From Quadrisphaera sp. DSM 44207 (GTDB taxonomy: Bacteria > Actinomycetota > Actinomycetes > Actinomycetales > Quadrisphaeraceae): 64,000 nt of DNA. The stretch spans positions 434,001-498,000 of the forward strand of contig NZ_FNKA01000001.1 of NCBI RefSeq assembly GCF_900101335.1. The letters are read 5' to 3'. Numbering within the stretch: the stretch's first letter is position 1; every line of letters begins with the position of its first letter. Both the position numbers and the translations under genes were made by a program. Positions 9,298 through 17,981 of the stretch are shown in pieces. The notes below the pieces were generated by a model. That model was given only the letters and a program-made list of their open reading frames with translations. It was not told the origin of the DNA and did no database searches.

Positions 9298-9980
9298 CCG
9301 GCGCCGCGGGGCCGGCGGAGCCCGCGGGGGCGGCGCCGGGCTCCGCCGCGCACGCCGACGCCGGAGCGCTGCTCGCGGCCTGGCGCGCGCCGGACGCCGC
9401 GCAGGAGCGCCTGCGCCGGGCGTACCTGGACCACCTGGCCGCCCACCCCGACGCCCTCGACCGCGGCGGGCCCCCGGCGCACCTGACGGCGTCGTGCCTC
9501 GTGCTCGACGAGGACGGCGAGCACGCGCTGCTCGTGCTGCACCGCAAGGGCCGGTTCTGGGTGCAGCCCGGCGGCCACGTCGAGGCCGACGACCCCGGGC
9601 TCGCGGCGGCCGCGCTGCGCGAGGCCGCGGAGGAGACGGGCCTGCCCGCGCCCGGCGGGCTGCGGTTGCGCCTGCGCGGGGCACCGGCCGACCTGGACCG
9701 GCACGTCCTGCCCGGCGCCTTCGGGCGCTGCCGGGAGCACCTCGACGTCGCGTTCCTGGCGACGGCGCCGCGCGCGGTGCGCCCCGCCGTCAGCGACGAG
9801 AGCGAGGAGGCGGCCTGGTGGCCCCTGGCCGACCTGCCGCCGGGCGTCGTGCCGGACCTGCCGCCCCGCCTGCGCCGCGCGGCGGCGCTGCTGGGCCCGG
9901 AGCCGCCCAGCCCGGAGCTGCCCAGCCCGGAGCCGCCCAGCCCGGAGCCGCCCAGCCCGGAGCGGGCCGCCGGCTCCTGA
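9294..9980 (+). CDS. NUDIX hydrolase
   Basis: A 228-residue protein starting at a GTG that overlaps the DUF2342 stop. The NUDIX box is GGHVEADD..ALREAAEETGL, the variant with one extra residue between the Gly and the Arg-Glu that is frequent in actinobacterial family members. It should hydrolyse a nucleoside diphosphate-linked substrate; the identity is not deducible. The C-terminus carries a Pro-rich repeat (PEPPS units) that is unrelated to catalysis and is encoded by 15-bp tandem repeats. Confidence 0.88.
   Translation: MTGAAGPAEPAGAAPGSAAHADAGALLAAWRAPDAAQERLRRAYLDHLAAHPDALDRGGPPAHLTASCLVLDEDGEHALLVLHRKGRFWVQPGGHVEADDPGLAAAALREAAEETGLPAPGGLRLRLRGAPADLDRHVLPGAFGRCREHLDVAFLATAPRAVRPAVSDESEEAAWWPLADLPPGVVPDLPPRLRRAAALLGPEPPSPELPSPEPPSPEPPSPERAAGS
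9898..9962 (+). repeat. 15-bp tandem repeat encoding Pro-Glu-rich tail
   Basis: About four copies of a gagccgcccagcccg unit at the 3' end of the NUDIX gene, giving a PSPEP-type tail. One copy differs by a Leu codon. Confidence 0.8.
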
Positions 9981-10010
9981 CGCCCCTTCCCCGGGAGAGC
10001 CCCCTCCGTG

Positions 10011-10059
10011 GTGATCTTGCACTTCCGGACCGGCCTGCGGCCCGGAAGTGCAAGATCAC
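10011..10059. repeat. 18-bp perfect palindrome between convergent genes
   Basis: Arms 10011-10028 and 10042-10059 are perfectly complementary (GTGATCTTGCACTTCCGG and its complement) around a 13-nt GC-rich loop. It lies 30 bp after the NUDIX stop and 80 bp from the stop of the converging metallopeptidase gene. It could act as a two-way terminator. The AT-richer arms (GATCTTGCACTT) are unlike the local base use, so a dispersed repeat element is also possible; no second copy is present in this window. Confidence 0.75.
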
Positions 10060-10137
10060 GAGGAGGGGATCACCAGCAGCAGGCTCGGCCGTTGTCCGGG
10101 CGAGGGCGGGGCGAGGGCGGGGCGAGAGCGGTCGGCG

Positions 10138-10779
<642 letters not shown>

Positions 10780-10926
10780 GACGCGCACGGTAGCGGCCGG
10801 AACGCCCGCTCCGGTGCCCCGGCGCAGCGGCATCACTGCACGTCAGAGCCTTGTGACGCTGCGTGGAGGAGTGCGGCGGGGGCGCCGCCGTCCGGGTCAC
10901 GGCCCGGCCCCGGGGCGGCTCCCCCG

Positions 10927-10955
10927 TTGACGCGGCCGCCGCGGGTGCCTAGCGT
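10927..10955 (+). promoter_or_regulatory. strong sigma-70 type promoter
   Basis: TTGACG (10927-10932) and TAGCGT (10950-10955) are separated by exactly 17 bp, the best promoter match in the window. Initiation near 10962 would place the folded element at 10968-11025 at the very 5' end of the transcript. Confidence 0.7.
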
Positions 10956-10967
10956 TGAACCCGAGGT

Positions 10968-11025
10968 CCTCCGGGTGCCGACGTTCCCCCGCAGGGGAAG
11001 GCGGGTCGAGCCCGGCACCCGGAGG
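10968..11025 (+). ncRNA. candidate structured RNA or 5' leader element
   Basis: A closing stem of 13 perfect base pairs (10968-10980 with 11013-11025) encloses a second hairpin with a 6-bp stem and CGCA tetraloop (10984-10999) and a possible short third stem (GGG-TCGAG-CCC, 11003-11013). It begins only a few bases after the predicted transcription start and is followed by a pyrimidine-rich run. It may be a small RNA or a leader of the DUF5679 gene 150 bp downstream. It matches no RNA family I recognise. Confidence 0.45.
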
Positions 11026-11174
11026 GTCCTCCTCTCCTCCGCCCGCACCGGCCACCGGTGGACGCCGGGCGACGACGCCCGGCTCGGCTAGGGTGGCGCG
11101 GTCCACGCCCCAGGAGGCGCCTGCCGCGACCGCCGCGCGCCCTGAGGGTCACACCCCGACCAGAGGAGGCCGCC

Positions 11175-11330
11175 GTGGCCGAGACGTACAAGGGCGAGTT
11201 CTACTGCGTCAAGTGCAAGGAGAAGCGCGAGGCCGAGGGCGACGTCGTCGAGACCAACGGCCGCCGCATGGCCAAGGGCAAGTGCCCGGTGTGCGGCACG
11301 AACCTGAACCGGATCCTCGGCAAGGCCTGA
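11175..11330 (+). CDS. DUF5679 small zinc-ribbon protein
   Basis: A 51-residue protein with two CxxC pairs, YCVKCKEKRE and CPVCGTNLNRI, forming a classic zinc ribbon, and a basic surface (KGEFYCVKCKEK). Start GTG 11175 sits 5 bp after AGAGGAGG. The family is widespread and highly conserved in Actinobacteria and of unknown role. It lies downstream of the strong promoter and structured element, and a terminator follows 17 bp after its stop, so it appears to be a single-gene transcript. Confidence 0.88.
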   Translation: MAETYKGEFYCVKCKEKREAEGDVVETNGRRMAKGKCPVCGTNLNRILGKA

Positions 11331-11346
11331 CGCCGCCTCCGCTGCG

Positions 11347-11382
11347 CGACGGCGGGCGATCCCCCGGGGTCGCCCGCCGTCG
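11347..11382 (+). terminator. hairpin terminator after DUF5679 gene
   Basis: Thirteen perfect base pairs (11347-11359 with 11370-11382) around a 10-nt loop, starting 17 bp after the stop codon. Confidence 0.8.
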
Positions 11383-11462
11383 TCGTCCCCGCCCCCGGGG
11401 CCGGCGCGCGGGGCTGTGGACGGTGCCGGCGGCCGACAGGCCCCGGCTGCCAGGCTGGCCGG

Positions 11463-12539
11463 GTGCTGCTGGAGCTGCGACCGGGCCTGCTGACCGCCTG
11501 GCGCGGGCCAGGGCGCCTGCAGCTGGGCACGGGCCGGCGGGGCGTCGTCCTCGACGGCCTCGACCCCGCGGAGGAGCGCCTGCTGGCCGCGCTCGACGGC
11601 TCCCTCGACGCGCGGGGCCTGGAGGCACTGGCCGCGCAGGAGGGCCTGCCCGTCGCCCGGGCGCGCCACCTGCTGCACGTGCTGGGCCGCGCCGGGGCGC
11701 TGGTGCCGCGCCGCACCCCCCGCCACCGCCTGCTGGAGCTGCCCGCGCCGCTGCGCCGCCGCAGCGCGCCGGACGCCCGAGTGCTCTGCCTGGCCCATCC
11801 CGACGGCGACGGCTGGCACGTGCTGGCCCGCCGGCGCCGGGCCACCGCCGTGGTCGCGGGCGCCAGCCGCACCGGCCTCGGCGTGGCGCGGGGCCTGGCG
11901 CTGGCCGGCGTCGGCACCGTCCTGGTCGAGGACGACAGCGCCGTCACCGCCGCCGACGTCGGCGGGGGCGGCTTCGAGGACGACGACGTCGGCCGCCCTC
12001 GCGGGCAGCGGGCGGCGGCGCTGGTCGCGGCGTGCGCCCCGGGCGTGCGCACCGCGCCCGAGCCCGGCGCGGGGTCCCTGCGCCCCGACGTGGTGGTGCT
12101 GGTCGCGGGCGGCGCCCTGGACGCCCGCCGCACCGAGGCCCTGGTGCGCGAGGGCGTGCCGCACCTGCCGGTGCTCTGGCGCGAGGACACCACGAGCGTC
12201 GGCCCGCTGGTGCGGCCCGGCGCCTCCGCGTGCGCGCGCTGCGTGGAGCTGCACCGCACCGACCGCGACCCGCAGTGGCCGCGGCTGGTCGCCCAGCTGG
12301 CCACCGCGGCCCCCGGCGGGCCCGCCCGCCCGGAGGAGTCCTCCCTGGCGGCCCTGACCGCGGCGCTGGCGACGGTGCAGGCGCTCGCCCAGGTGGACGG
12401 CGTCGCGGACCCGGCCGCTCTCGACGCCACCCTCGAGGCGTCCCTGCCCGAGGGCGCGGTGCTGGTGCGCCCCTGGTCGGCCCACCCGCGCTGCGGGTGC
12501 ACGTGGCCCGGTGACGGCCCGCCGCCGGGGCCCGGGTGA
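11463..12539 (+). CDS. ThiF-like / TOMM precursor leader-binding-like protein (orphan)
   Basis: A 358-residue protein starting at GTG 11463. The first 100 residues resemble the winged-helix leader-binding fold of the TOMM (azole-forming) family; the rest resembles a ThiF-type nucleotide-binding fold with AVVAGASRTGLGVARGLALAGVGTVLVEDDSAV, where the usual GxGxxG is altered. A CxxC (CARC) and a C-terminal CGC are retained, suggesting a structural zinc. Such genes occur singly in many Actinobacteria, without precursor peptide or dehydratase partners, as here; a housekeeping role is possible but unproven. A CAGGCT hexamer 6 bp before the start hints at leaderless transcription. Confidence 0.65.
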   Translation: MLLELRPGLLTAWRGPGRLQLGTGRRGVVLDGLDPAEERLLAALDGSLDARGLEALAAQEGLPVARARHLLHVLGRAGALVPRRTPRHRLLELPAPLRRRSAPDARVLCLAHPDGDGWHVLARRRRATAVVAGASRTGLGVARGLALAGVGTVLVEDDSAVTAADVGGGGFEDDDVGRPRGQRAAALVAACAPGVRTAPEPGAGSLRPDVVVLVAGGALDARRTEALVREGVPHLPVLWREDTTSVGPLVRPGASACARCVELHRTDRDPQWPRLVAQLATAAPGGPARPEESSLAALTAALATVQALAQVDGVADPAALDATLEASLPEGAVLVRPWSAHPRCGCTWPGDGPPPGPG

Positions 12540-12661
12540 GGATCGGGTGGCGAGCGAGATCCCCCGCGATCGCTCGGCCCGCGCTGGCGCGGCGCCTTCG
12601 CCCGCGTCGGCGCCCCGAGCCGCCGCCCTCCGCTCCCGCTCGCCCCTTCCACCACGCAGCG

Positions 12662-12690
12662 TTGACGAGCAGGTGCGGGGGGTGTAGACC
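12662..12690 (+). promoter_or_regulatory. leaderless promoter of subtilase gene
   Basis: TTGACG (12662-12667), 17-bp spacer, TAGACC (12685-12690), then six bases to the GTG start codon at 12697. No Shine-Dalgarno precedes the start. Transcription would begin at or next to the start codon. Confidence 0.6.
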
Positions 12691-12696
12691 CGGCCC

Positions 12697-13878
12697 GTGG
12701 CCAGGACCTACACCATCCTGCGGGAGGCGGGCCGCCCGCGGACCGCCAGCCCGTTCGACCTCGCAGCCCCGCGCGCCCTCGCCGCCGAGGGCGTCGACCT
12801 CGCCCTGGTCGACGTCGCCGAGCTCGGCAAGGCGGAGCTGGCCGACGTCGCCCGCGACCCGCAGGTGCGCGCCGTGGCCCCCGTGATGCCGACGACGCTC
12901 GTGCGCCCCCGCGCCGGCGAGGCCCCGCAGGAGGCCGGCGGCGCCACGTGGGGGGTGCAGGAGGTCGGCGCCGACACCTCCGCCCGCACCGGCGCGGGCG
13001 TGCTGGTCGCCGTCCTGGACACGGGCGTCGAGGCCTCGCACCCGGCCTTCGCGGGCGTGGAGCTGGTCGAGGAGGACTTCTCCGGCGCCGGCACCGGCGA
13101 CCGCGAGGGGCACGGCACCCACGTGGCCGGCACCGTGTTCGGGCGCGACGTCGAGGGCACGCGCATCGGGGTGGCCCCCGGCGTGCAGCGCGCCCTGATC
13201 GGCAAGATCCTCGGCGACGATGGCAGCGGCGAGTCCGACATGGTCTTCCGCGGCATCCAGTGGGCCGTCTCCGAGGGCGCGCAGGTGGTCTCGATGTCCA
13301 TCGGCTTCGACTTCCCCGGCCTGGTCGCGCAGCTGGTGGCCGACGGCTGGCCCACCGACCTCGCGACGTCCGCGGCCCTGGAGGCCTACCGCGGGAACCT
13401 GCGCATGTTCGACGCGCTCATGGCGGTCGTGCGCGCCCGCAGCGCCTTCGGCACCGGCGCGATCGTCGTCGCGGCGGCCGGCAACGAGAGCCAGCGGGAC
13501 GTCGACCCCTCCTACGAGATCGCCGCCGCGCTGCCGGCCGCGGCCGAGGGCGTGGTCTCGGTCGGGGCCCTGGCGCGCTCTCCCGAGGGGCTCGTCGTGG
13601 CGCCCTTCTCCAACACCTTCCCGCAGGTCAGCGCACCCGGCGTCGACGTGCTGTCGGCCGCCCTGGGCGGCGGGCTGGTCAGCCTGAGCGGCACGAGCAT
13701 GGCCACCCCGCACGTGGCCGGCGTCGCCGCTCTGTGGTGGGAGCAGGTGCTCGCCTCGCCGCTGCCCGCGACCGCCGCGACCGTGCTGGCGCAGCTGGTC
13801 GGCAGCGCGTCGTACGCCCCGTTCGCCCCGGACGTCGACGTGGCCGACCGCGGGGTGGGCCTGGTGCGCGCTCCCTGA
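12697..13878 (+). CDS. S8 family serine peptidase (subtilisin-like), no signal peptide
   Basis: A 393-residue subtilase with the complete triad: Asp in VAVLDTGVEASHP, His in GHGTHVAGTVFG and Ser in GTSMATPHVAG, plus the oxyanion Asn in AAAGNES. There is no signal peptide or membrane segment, so it acts in the cytoplasm or leaves by another route. The first 75 residues could be an inhibitor-like propeptide (YTILREAG.. to ..VAPVMPTTLV). A 40-residue insertion follows MSIGFDFPG. The gene seems to be transcribed alone, between a promoter and a two-way terminator. Confidence 0.92.
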   Translation: MARTYTILREAGRPRTASPFDLAAPRALAAEGVDLALVDVAELGKAELADVARDPQVRAVAPVMPTTLVRPRAGEAPQEAGGATWGVQEVGADTSARTGAGVLVAVLDTGVEASHPAFAGVELVEEDFSGAGTGDREGHGTHVAGTVFGRDVEGTRIGVAPGVQRALIGKILGDDGSGESDMVFRGIQWAVSEGAQVVSMSIGFDFPGLVAQLVADGWPTDLATSAALEAYRGNLRMFDALMAVVRARSAFGTGAIVVAAAGNESQRDVDPSYEIAAALPAAAEGVVSVGALARSPEGLVVAPFSNTFPQVSAPGVDVLSAALGGGLVSLSGTSMATPHVAGVAALWWEQVLASPLPATAATVLAQLVGSASYAPFAPDVDVADRGVGLVRAP

Positions 13879-13938
13879 CCCGCGCTGCCCGACCCGCTCC
13901 CCGACCCGCGCTGCCGGCGCGGACGGCGCGGGTCAGGG
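13873..13938. terminator. bidirectional terminator spanning both stop codons
   Basis: Perfect 13-bp inverted repeat, CCCTGACCCGCGC at 13873-13885 and its complement at 13926-13938, containing the subtilase TGA and the TGA of the converging ROK gene. The 40-nt interior holds a further gacccgc(g/t) repeat. Confidence 0.7.
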
Positions 13939-14945
13939 CACGCGGCGCTCCACCGCGAGGACGTTGTGCAGGGCCAGGGTGACCGCACCGAGCACGGTGG
14001 CCCGTGGCCCGAGCGTCCCCAGGACCACGTCCGCGTCGTCGGCGGCGGCCCGGACGGCGCCGCGCTCGAGGGCCGCGCGCAGAGGACCCAGCACGAGCTC
14101 CTCGGCCGCGGCGAGCTCGCCGCCGAGGATCACCAGCTCGGGGTCGAGCACGTTGCACAGGCCGCCGACGGCCGCGCCGAGAGCCGTGCTGGCGGCGGCC
14201 AGCACGTCGCGGCACCGCGGGTCGCCGCCCCGGGCGGCGGTGACGACGTCCGCCGCGGTGGGCCGGGCAGCGCCGGCGGCCGCGGCGGCCGCCACCAGCG
14301 CGGGAGCGCCGACGAGGGCTTCGAGGCAGCCGCGGCTCCCGCAGCCGCAGGGCGGGCCCGCGGGGTCGACGACGAGGTGGCCGACCTCGCCGGCGGTGCC
14401 CCCGGCGCCGCGGTGCAGTCGCCCGCCGAGGACCAGCCCGGCCCCGACGCCGGCGGCGACCTCGAGGTAGACGACGTCGGCGCGGTCGCGGGCCGCGCCC
14501 CAGGTCCACTCGCCGAGGGCGCCGAGGTCGGCGTCGTCGTCGACGTGCAGCGCCACCTGCTCGGGCAGGCCGAGCACCTGGCGCAGCGCTGCCGGCCCCA
14601 GGGCGCCGCCGGGCGGCTGCCCGGGCTCCAGCCGCGCGTCGGCGAGGACCCGAGCCACCAGCTCCGCCGCACCGCGCACGACCTCGGCCGGCGCGGTCTC
14701 CTGCGGGAGCACCTGCTCCTGCTCGGCCAGCACGGTGTGCCCCAGGTCGACGGCCGCGACGCGCACGTGGCGCTGGCCCACGTCGACGCCCAGGACGGCA
14801 GCTCGGCCCGCGAGGCGGTCCCGAGCCGGGCCAGGGCGCGCACCACCCGGTCCCGCCCCTCGCTGCGCTCCGGTCCTCCGCCGGCGCGGTCCGGTGCACG
14901 GTCCGCCGCACGGCCCGAGGTTCCGTCGAGATCATCCGAACTCAT
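13933..14945 (-). pseudogene. ROK-family transcriptional regulator, internal deletion with frameshift
   Basis: ROK regulators (NagC/Mlc/XylR type) have an N-terminal MarR-like winged helix and a C-terminal sugar-kinase-like domain. Here ATG 14945 opens a frame that reads 49 residues ending RVVRALARLGTASRAEL, the first helices of the DNA-binding domain. The very next codons, in another frame, read AVLGVDVGQRHVRVAAVD, the start of the ROK domain. Roughly 55-65 residues covering the recognition helix and wing are missing and the frame changes near 14800. The ROK domain is otherwise complete to 13933, with the zinc-site motif CGCGSRGCLE and CNVLDPELVILGG. An internal GTG (14781) could still make the ROK part alone. 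The gene lies divergent from a phosphomannose isomerase-like gene. Confidence 0.75.
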
Positions 14946-15146
14946 CGGTGTGGCTCCCCTCGTGCGGGGTACCTGGGCGCTCGACCGGGTGCGCCAGCCT
15001 CGCCCGTGCAGGCGTCGGTCCTGGTCCAGCAGCAGGCCAGCTCCATCCCCGACCGCCTCCTCGACAGTCTCCCCGGCCGACCGCGGGCCCACCGCATCGC
15101 CTGCGGGCTCCGCGCATCCTCGACGACGACCCCTCCGGAGGACATC

Positions 15147-15299
15147 GTGTCCCAGCCCCCGCGGTCCCGGATCCCTCCTGGCACGACTGCGCGGATGGAC
15201 CCGACGCCGGACCACGTGCACGTCCTGCTCGCCTCCGACGAGGGCAGCTGCGTCTGCGGGGCCCGCACCGCGGTCACCGGCGGCCAGCCGATCCTCTGA
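15147..15299 (+). CDS. small hypothetical protein
   Basis: A 50-codon frame with GTG 5 bp after CGGAGG. It contains a CVC pair in DEGSCVCGARTAV and no membrane segment. It ends 23 bp before the phosphomannose isomerase-like gene and may be co-transcribed with it. I do not recognise a family. The 200 bp upstream, between it and the ROK gene, holds only a divergent control region without a clear promoter. Confidence 0.45.
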   Translation: MSQPPRSRIPPGTTARMDPTPDHVHVLLASDEGSCVCGARTAVTGGQPIL

Positions 15300-15322
15300 C
15301 CCGGCCGCTGCAGGAGAGCGAC

Positions 15323-16417
15323 GTGAACTGGTACCCGCTGCGCCTGACCACCCCGGCCAAGCCCCTCGTCTTCGGCGACCACGTGATCGCCCGCCGCCTC
15401 GGCAAGCGGGGCATCCCCGACTGGGGGATCGGGGAGACGTGGGAGTGCACCGACGTCGACGGCGACAACGGCGACGTGACGAACGGCTCCCTGGCCGGCA
15501 CGTCCCTGCGCGACCTGGTGCACCGGCACCCGGAGGAGCTGATGGGCCCGGGGTGGTCGGGCGACTCCTTCCCCGTCCTCACCAAGTTCATCGACGCCTC
15601 CGGCACCCTGCCGGTGCACGTGCACGCCGACGACGCCACCGCGCAGCGGCTGGAGGGGCAGCGCAACGGCAAGACCGAGGCCTGGCACGTCCTGGAGGCC
15701 GCGCCCGGCGCCACCGCCCTGTGCGGGGTGAGAGCCGGCGTCACGACCGAGCAGCTGCGCGCCGCGCTGCAGGCGCAGGACTTCGACGCCGTCCTGCGCC
15801 GCCTACCGGTGCGGGCCGGGGAGACGATCTACGTGCCCGGCGGCACCCCGCACAGCTTCGGCCCGGACACCCTGGTCTACGAGATCGAGCAGACCTCGAA
15901 CATCCAGCAGCACGCCATGCGCTGGCAGATGGAGGACGGTTCCCCCGTTCCCGACGAGGAGTTCGCCGCGAACATCGACGCGTTCGTGCAGGAGGCGAAG
16001 CTCGACCCGAAGCCGGACTTCGTCCCCGGCCTGGCGGTCCGGATCGGCGACGGCGTGGAGCGCGTGGTCCTCACCGCGAGCCCGTACTTCGCCCTCGAGC
16101 GCTGGCGCGCGGGGACGGCGGAGCCGCTGCGGCGCTCCTTCGCCACCGCCCAGGTCCTCTCCAACACGGGCGCGCCCGTGCAGGTGCGCGCCGGCGCCTG
16201 CACCGAGGAGCTCGGGCGCGCCGAGACCCTCCTCCTGCCCGCGGTCCTCGGCGAGGTGGAGATCACCGGCCCCGCCGACGTCCTGTTCGGCTACCTGCCC
16301 GACCTGACCCGCGACGTCGTCGAGCCCCTCGTCGCCGCCGGCTACGCCCCCCGCGTCATCGCCACCCTCGGCGAGGGCCTCGAGGAGGCCGCCGCGACCA
16401 CCACGACTAGCACCTGA
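15323..16417 (+). CDS. class I (type I) mannose-6-phosphate isomerase-like cupin protein
   Basis: A 364-residue protein with the type I PMI fold: the first metal block LPVHVHADD, a second block GKTEAWHVLEA, and PGGTPHSFGPDTLVYEIEQTSN with the third histidine. GTG 15323 follows AGGAGAGCGAC. The family interconverts aldose and ketose phosphates (mannose-6-P/fructose-6-P); the actual sugar is not deducible. The neighbouring broken ROK regulator fits a sugar-responsive locus. Confidence 0.85.
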   Translation: MNWYPLRLTTPAKPLVFGDHVIARRLGKRGIPDWGIGETWECTDVDGDNGDVTNGSLAGTSLRDLVHRHPEELMGPGWSGDSFPVLTKFIDASGTLPVHVHADDATAQRLEGQRNGKTEAWHVLEAAPGATALCGVRAGVTTEQLRAALQAQDFDAVLRRLPVRAGETIYVPGGTPHSFGPDTLVYEIEQTSNIQQHAMRWQMEDGSPVPDEEFAANIDAFVQEAKLDPKPDFVPGLAVRIGDGVERVVLTASPYFALERWRAGTAEPLRRSFATAQVLSNTGAPVQVRAGACTEELGRAETLLLPAVLGEVEITGPADVLFGYLPDLTRDVVEPLVAAGYAPRVIATLGEGLEEAAATTTTST

Positions 16418-16479
16418 CCGACCTGACCGACCCGTTCCGATCCGTTCCGACCCGACCCCCTGACCCCGAGGAGACCCCC

Positions 16480-17376
16480 GTGGCCGACCAGTACACGATG
16501 CAGGACCCGACCAAGCAGTACCCCGGCCCCAGCGACCGGATGGCCGAGCAGCAGGACGGGCCCGGGCTCGAGCAGCAGATGAGCATCAAGCCCGACGCCG
16601 GGGAGGAGACCTACCGCGGCACCGGCCGCCTGAGCGGCCGCAGGGCGGTGATCACCGGTGGCGACTCCGGCATCGGCCGCGCCGTGGCCATCGCCTTCGC
16701 CCGCGAGGGCGCGGACGTCGTCCTGTCGTACCTGCCCGAGGAGGAGGCCGACGCGCAGGAGGTCGTCCAGCTCGTGGAGGCCGCCGGTCGCAAGGCGGTC
16801 GCCGCCCCCGGCGACGTCACGGACGAGTCCTACTGCCGGCAGCTCGTCCAGACGGCGGTCGACCAGCTCGGCGGCATCGACATCCTCGTCAACAACGCCG
16901 CCAAGCAGCAGAACTGCCCCGACATCGCCGACCTGACCACCGAGCAGTTCGACGAGACCTTCAAGACGAACGTCTACGCGACGTTCTGGCTGTCGAAGTT
17001 CGCGCTCGCCCACATGCCGCCCGGCAGCGCGATCATCAACGTGACCTCCCAGGAGGCGTACCAGCCGGAGCCGATCCTCCTCGACTACGCCTCCACCAAG
17101 TGGGCGATCAACGGGTTCACCAAGGGCCTGGCCCAGCAGGTGATCGGCAAGGGCGTGCGGGTCAACGCCGTCGCCCCCGGCCCGGTGTGGACGCCGCTGC
17201 AGGTCGCCGGCGGGCAGCCGGAGGAGATGCTGCCGGAGTTCGGCACGCAGAGCCCGATGGGCCGTCCGGCGCAGCCGGCGGAGCTGGCACCGGCTTTCGT
17301 CTTCCTCGCCAGCCAGGAGGCCAGCTACGTGGCCGGGGAGACCCTCGCCGTGACCGGCGGCGTTCCCACCCCGTAG
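16480..17376 (+). CDS. SDR family oxidoreductase (YghA/GSP39-like)
   Basis: A 298-residue classical short-chain dehydrogenase with the extended N-terminal block (YPGPSDRMAEQQDGPGLEQQ) of the YghA/GSP39 subgroup. Cofactor site TGGDSGIGRAVA, NNAAKQQ, catalytic Tyr and Lys in DYASTKWA. Probably an NAD(P)-dependent alcohol/aldehyde or polyol dehydrogenase. The start GTG follows CCGAGGAGACCCCC. The 60 bp before it are short repeats (ccgttccgatccgttccgac). Same direction as the isomerase gene, likely one transcript. Confidence 0.9.
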   Translation: MADQYTMQDPTKQYPGPSDRMAEQQDGPGLEQQMSIKPDAGEETYRGTGRLSGRRAVITGGDSGIGRAVAIAFAREGADVVLSYLPEEEADAQEVVQLVEAAGRKAVAAPGDVTDESYCRQLVQTAVDQLGGIDILVNNAAKQQNCPDIADLTTEQFDETFKTNVYATFWLSKFALAHMPPGSAIINVTSQEAYQPEPILLDYASTKWAINGFTKGLAQQVIGKGVRVNAVAPGPVWTPLQVAGGQPEEMLPEFGTQSPMGRPAQPAELAPAFVFLASQEASYVAGETLAVTGGVPTP

Positions 17377-17513
17377 CACCCGCTGCTCGGCGGCTCCGAC
17401 CCGGCCGGGGACGGCGAGGTCCGCACCGCCGTCCCCGGCCGCCCCACCGGTGGCACCGCACACCGACCCCGCTCGTCCCGACGACGCACGCGCACGCACG
17501 CGGAGGAGGGCCC

Positions 17514-17981
17514 GTGGGCCAGGTCCGGACCAGCGACGGGATCCAGCTGCACCACGAGGAGGCCGGCGCCGGTCGGCCGCTGGTGGTGCTCCACGGCTGG
17601 ACGTCCAGCGGCCGGTTCCTTGACCGCAGCGCCCGCCCTGGCCGAGCACGCCCGCGTCGTCACGGCGAGCGGGAGCTGTTCCTCGCCGAGATGGCCGAGT
17701 GCCCTCCCTCCGCGCGGGTCGCGGTGATGAGCGACCACACCCGGGCCGACTGGCGCGACCTGCTGCCCGCGATCGACCTGCCGACCCTGGTGTGCGTCGC
17801 CCGCCAGGACGCCGTCTTCGACTGGCGCGGCCCGGCCTGGGTCGGCGAGCACGTGCCCGGCGCCCGCACCGACTTCTTCGAGGACAGCGGCCACGCCCTC
17901 CTCCTCGACGAGACCGAGCGCTTCGACGACGTCGTCACCGCGTTCCTGCGCGAGCACCCGGGCCCGGCGGACGACGCGTGA
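17514..17981 (+). pseudogene. alpha/beta hydrolase with internal deletion (nucleophile lost)
   Basis: The frame reads 155 residues; the family (non-haem chloroperoxidase-like hydrolases) is about 270. The N-terminus IQLHHEEAGAGRPLVVLHGWTSSGRF is intact and the C-terminus from RELFLAEMAECPPSARVAVM through DLPTLVCVARQDAVFDW and EDSGHALLLDE is intact. Between them the bases at 17624-17664 spell APALAEHARVVT in the +1 frame, the expected continuation, showing a 1-base indel, and then about 110 codons including the nucleophile elbow (GxSxG) are absent. Without the Ser it cannot be an active hydrolase. The frame remains open by chance. Start GTG has a GGAGGAGG site and the stop overlaps the FUSC gene by GTGA. 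Confidence 0.8.

Noticed and set aside
10968-11025. tRNA or SRP RNA identity for the structured element
   Set aside because: Lacks D-arm and anticodon stem geometry, and lacks the conserved SRP hairpin bases.
11463-12539. TOMM biosynthetic cluster
   Set aside because: Only one TOMM-like protein, no precursor or partner enzymes; treated as an orphan.
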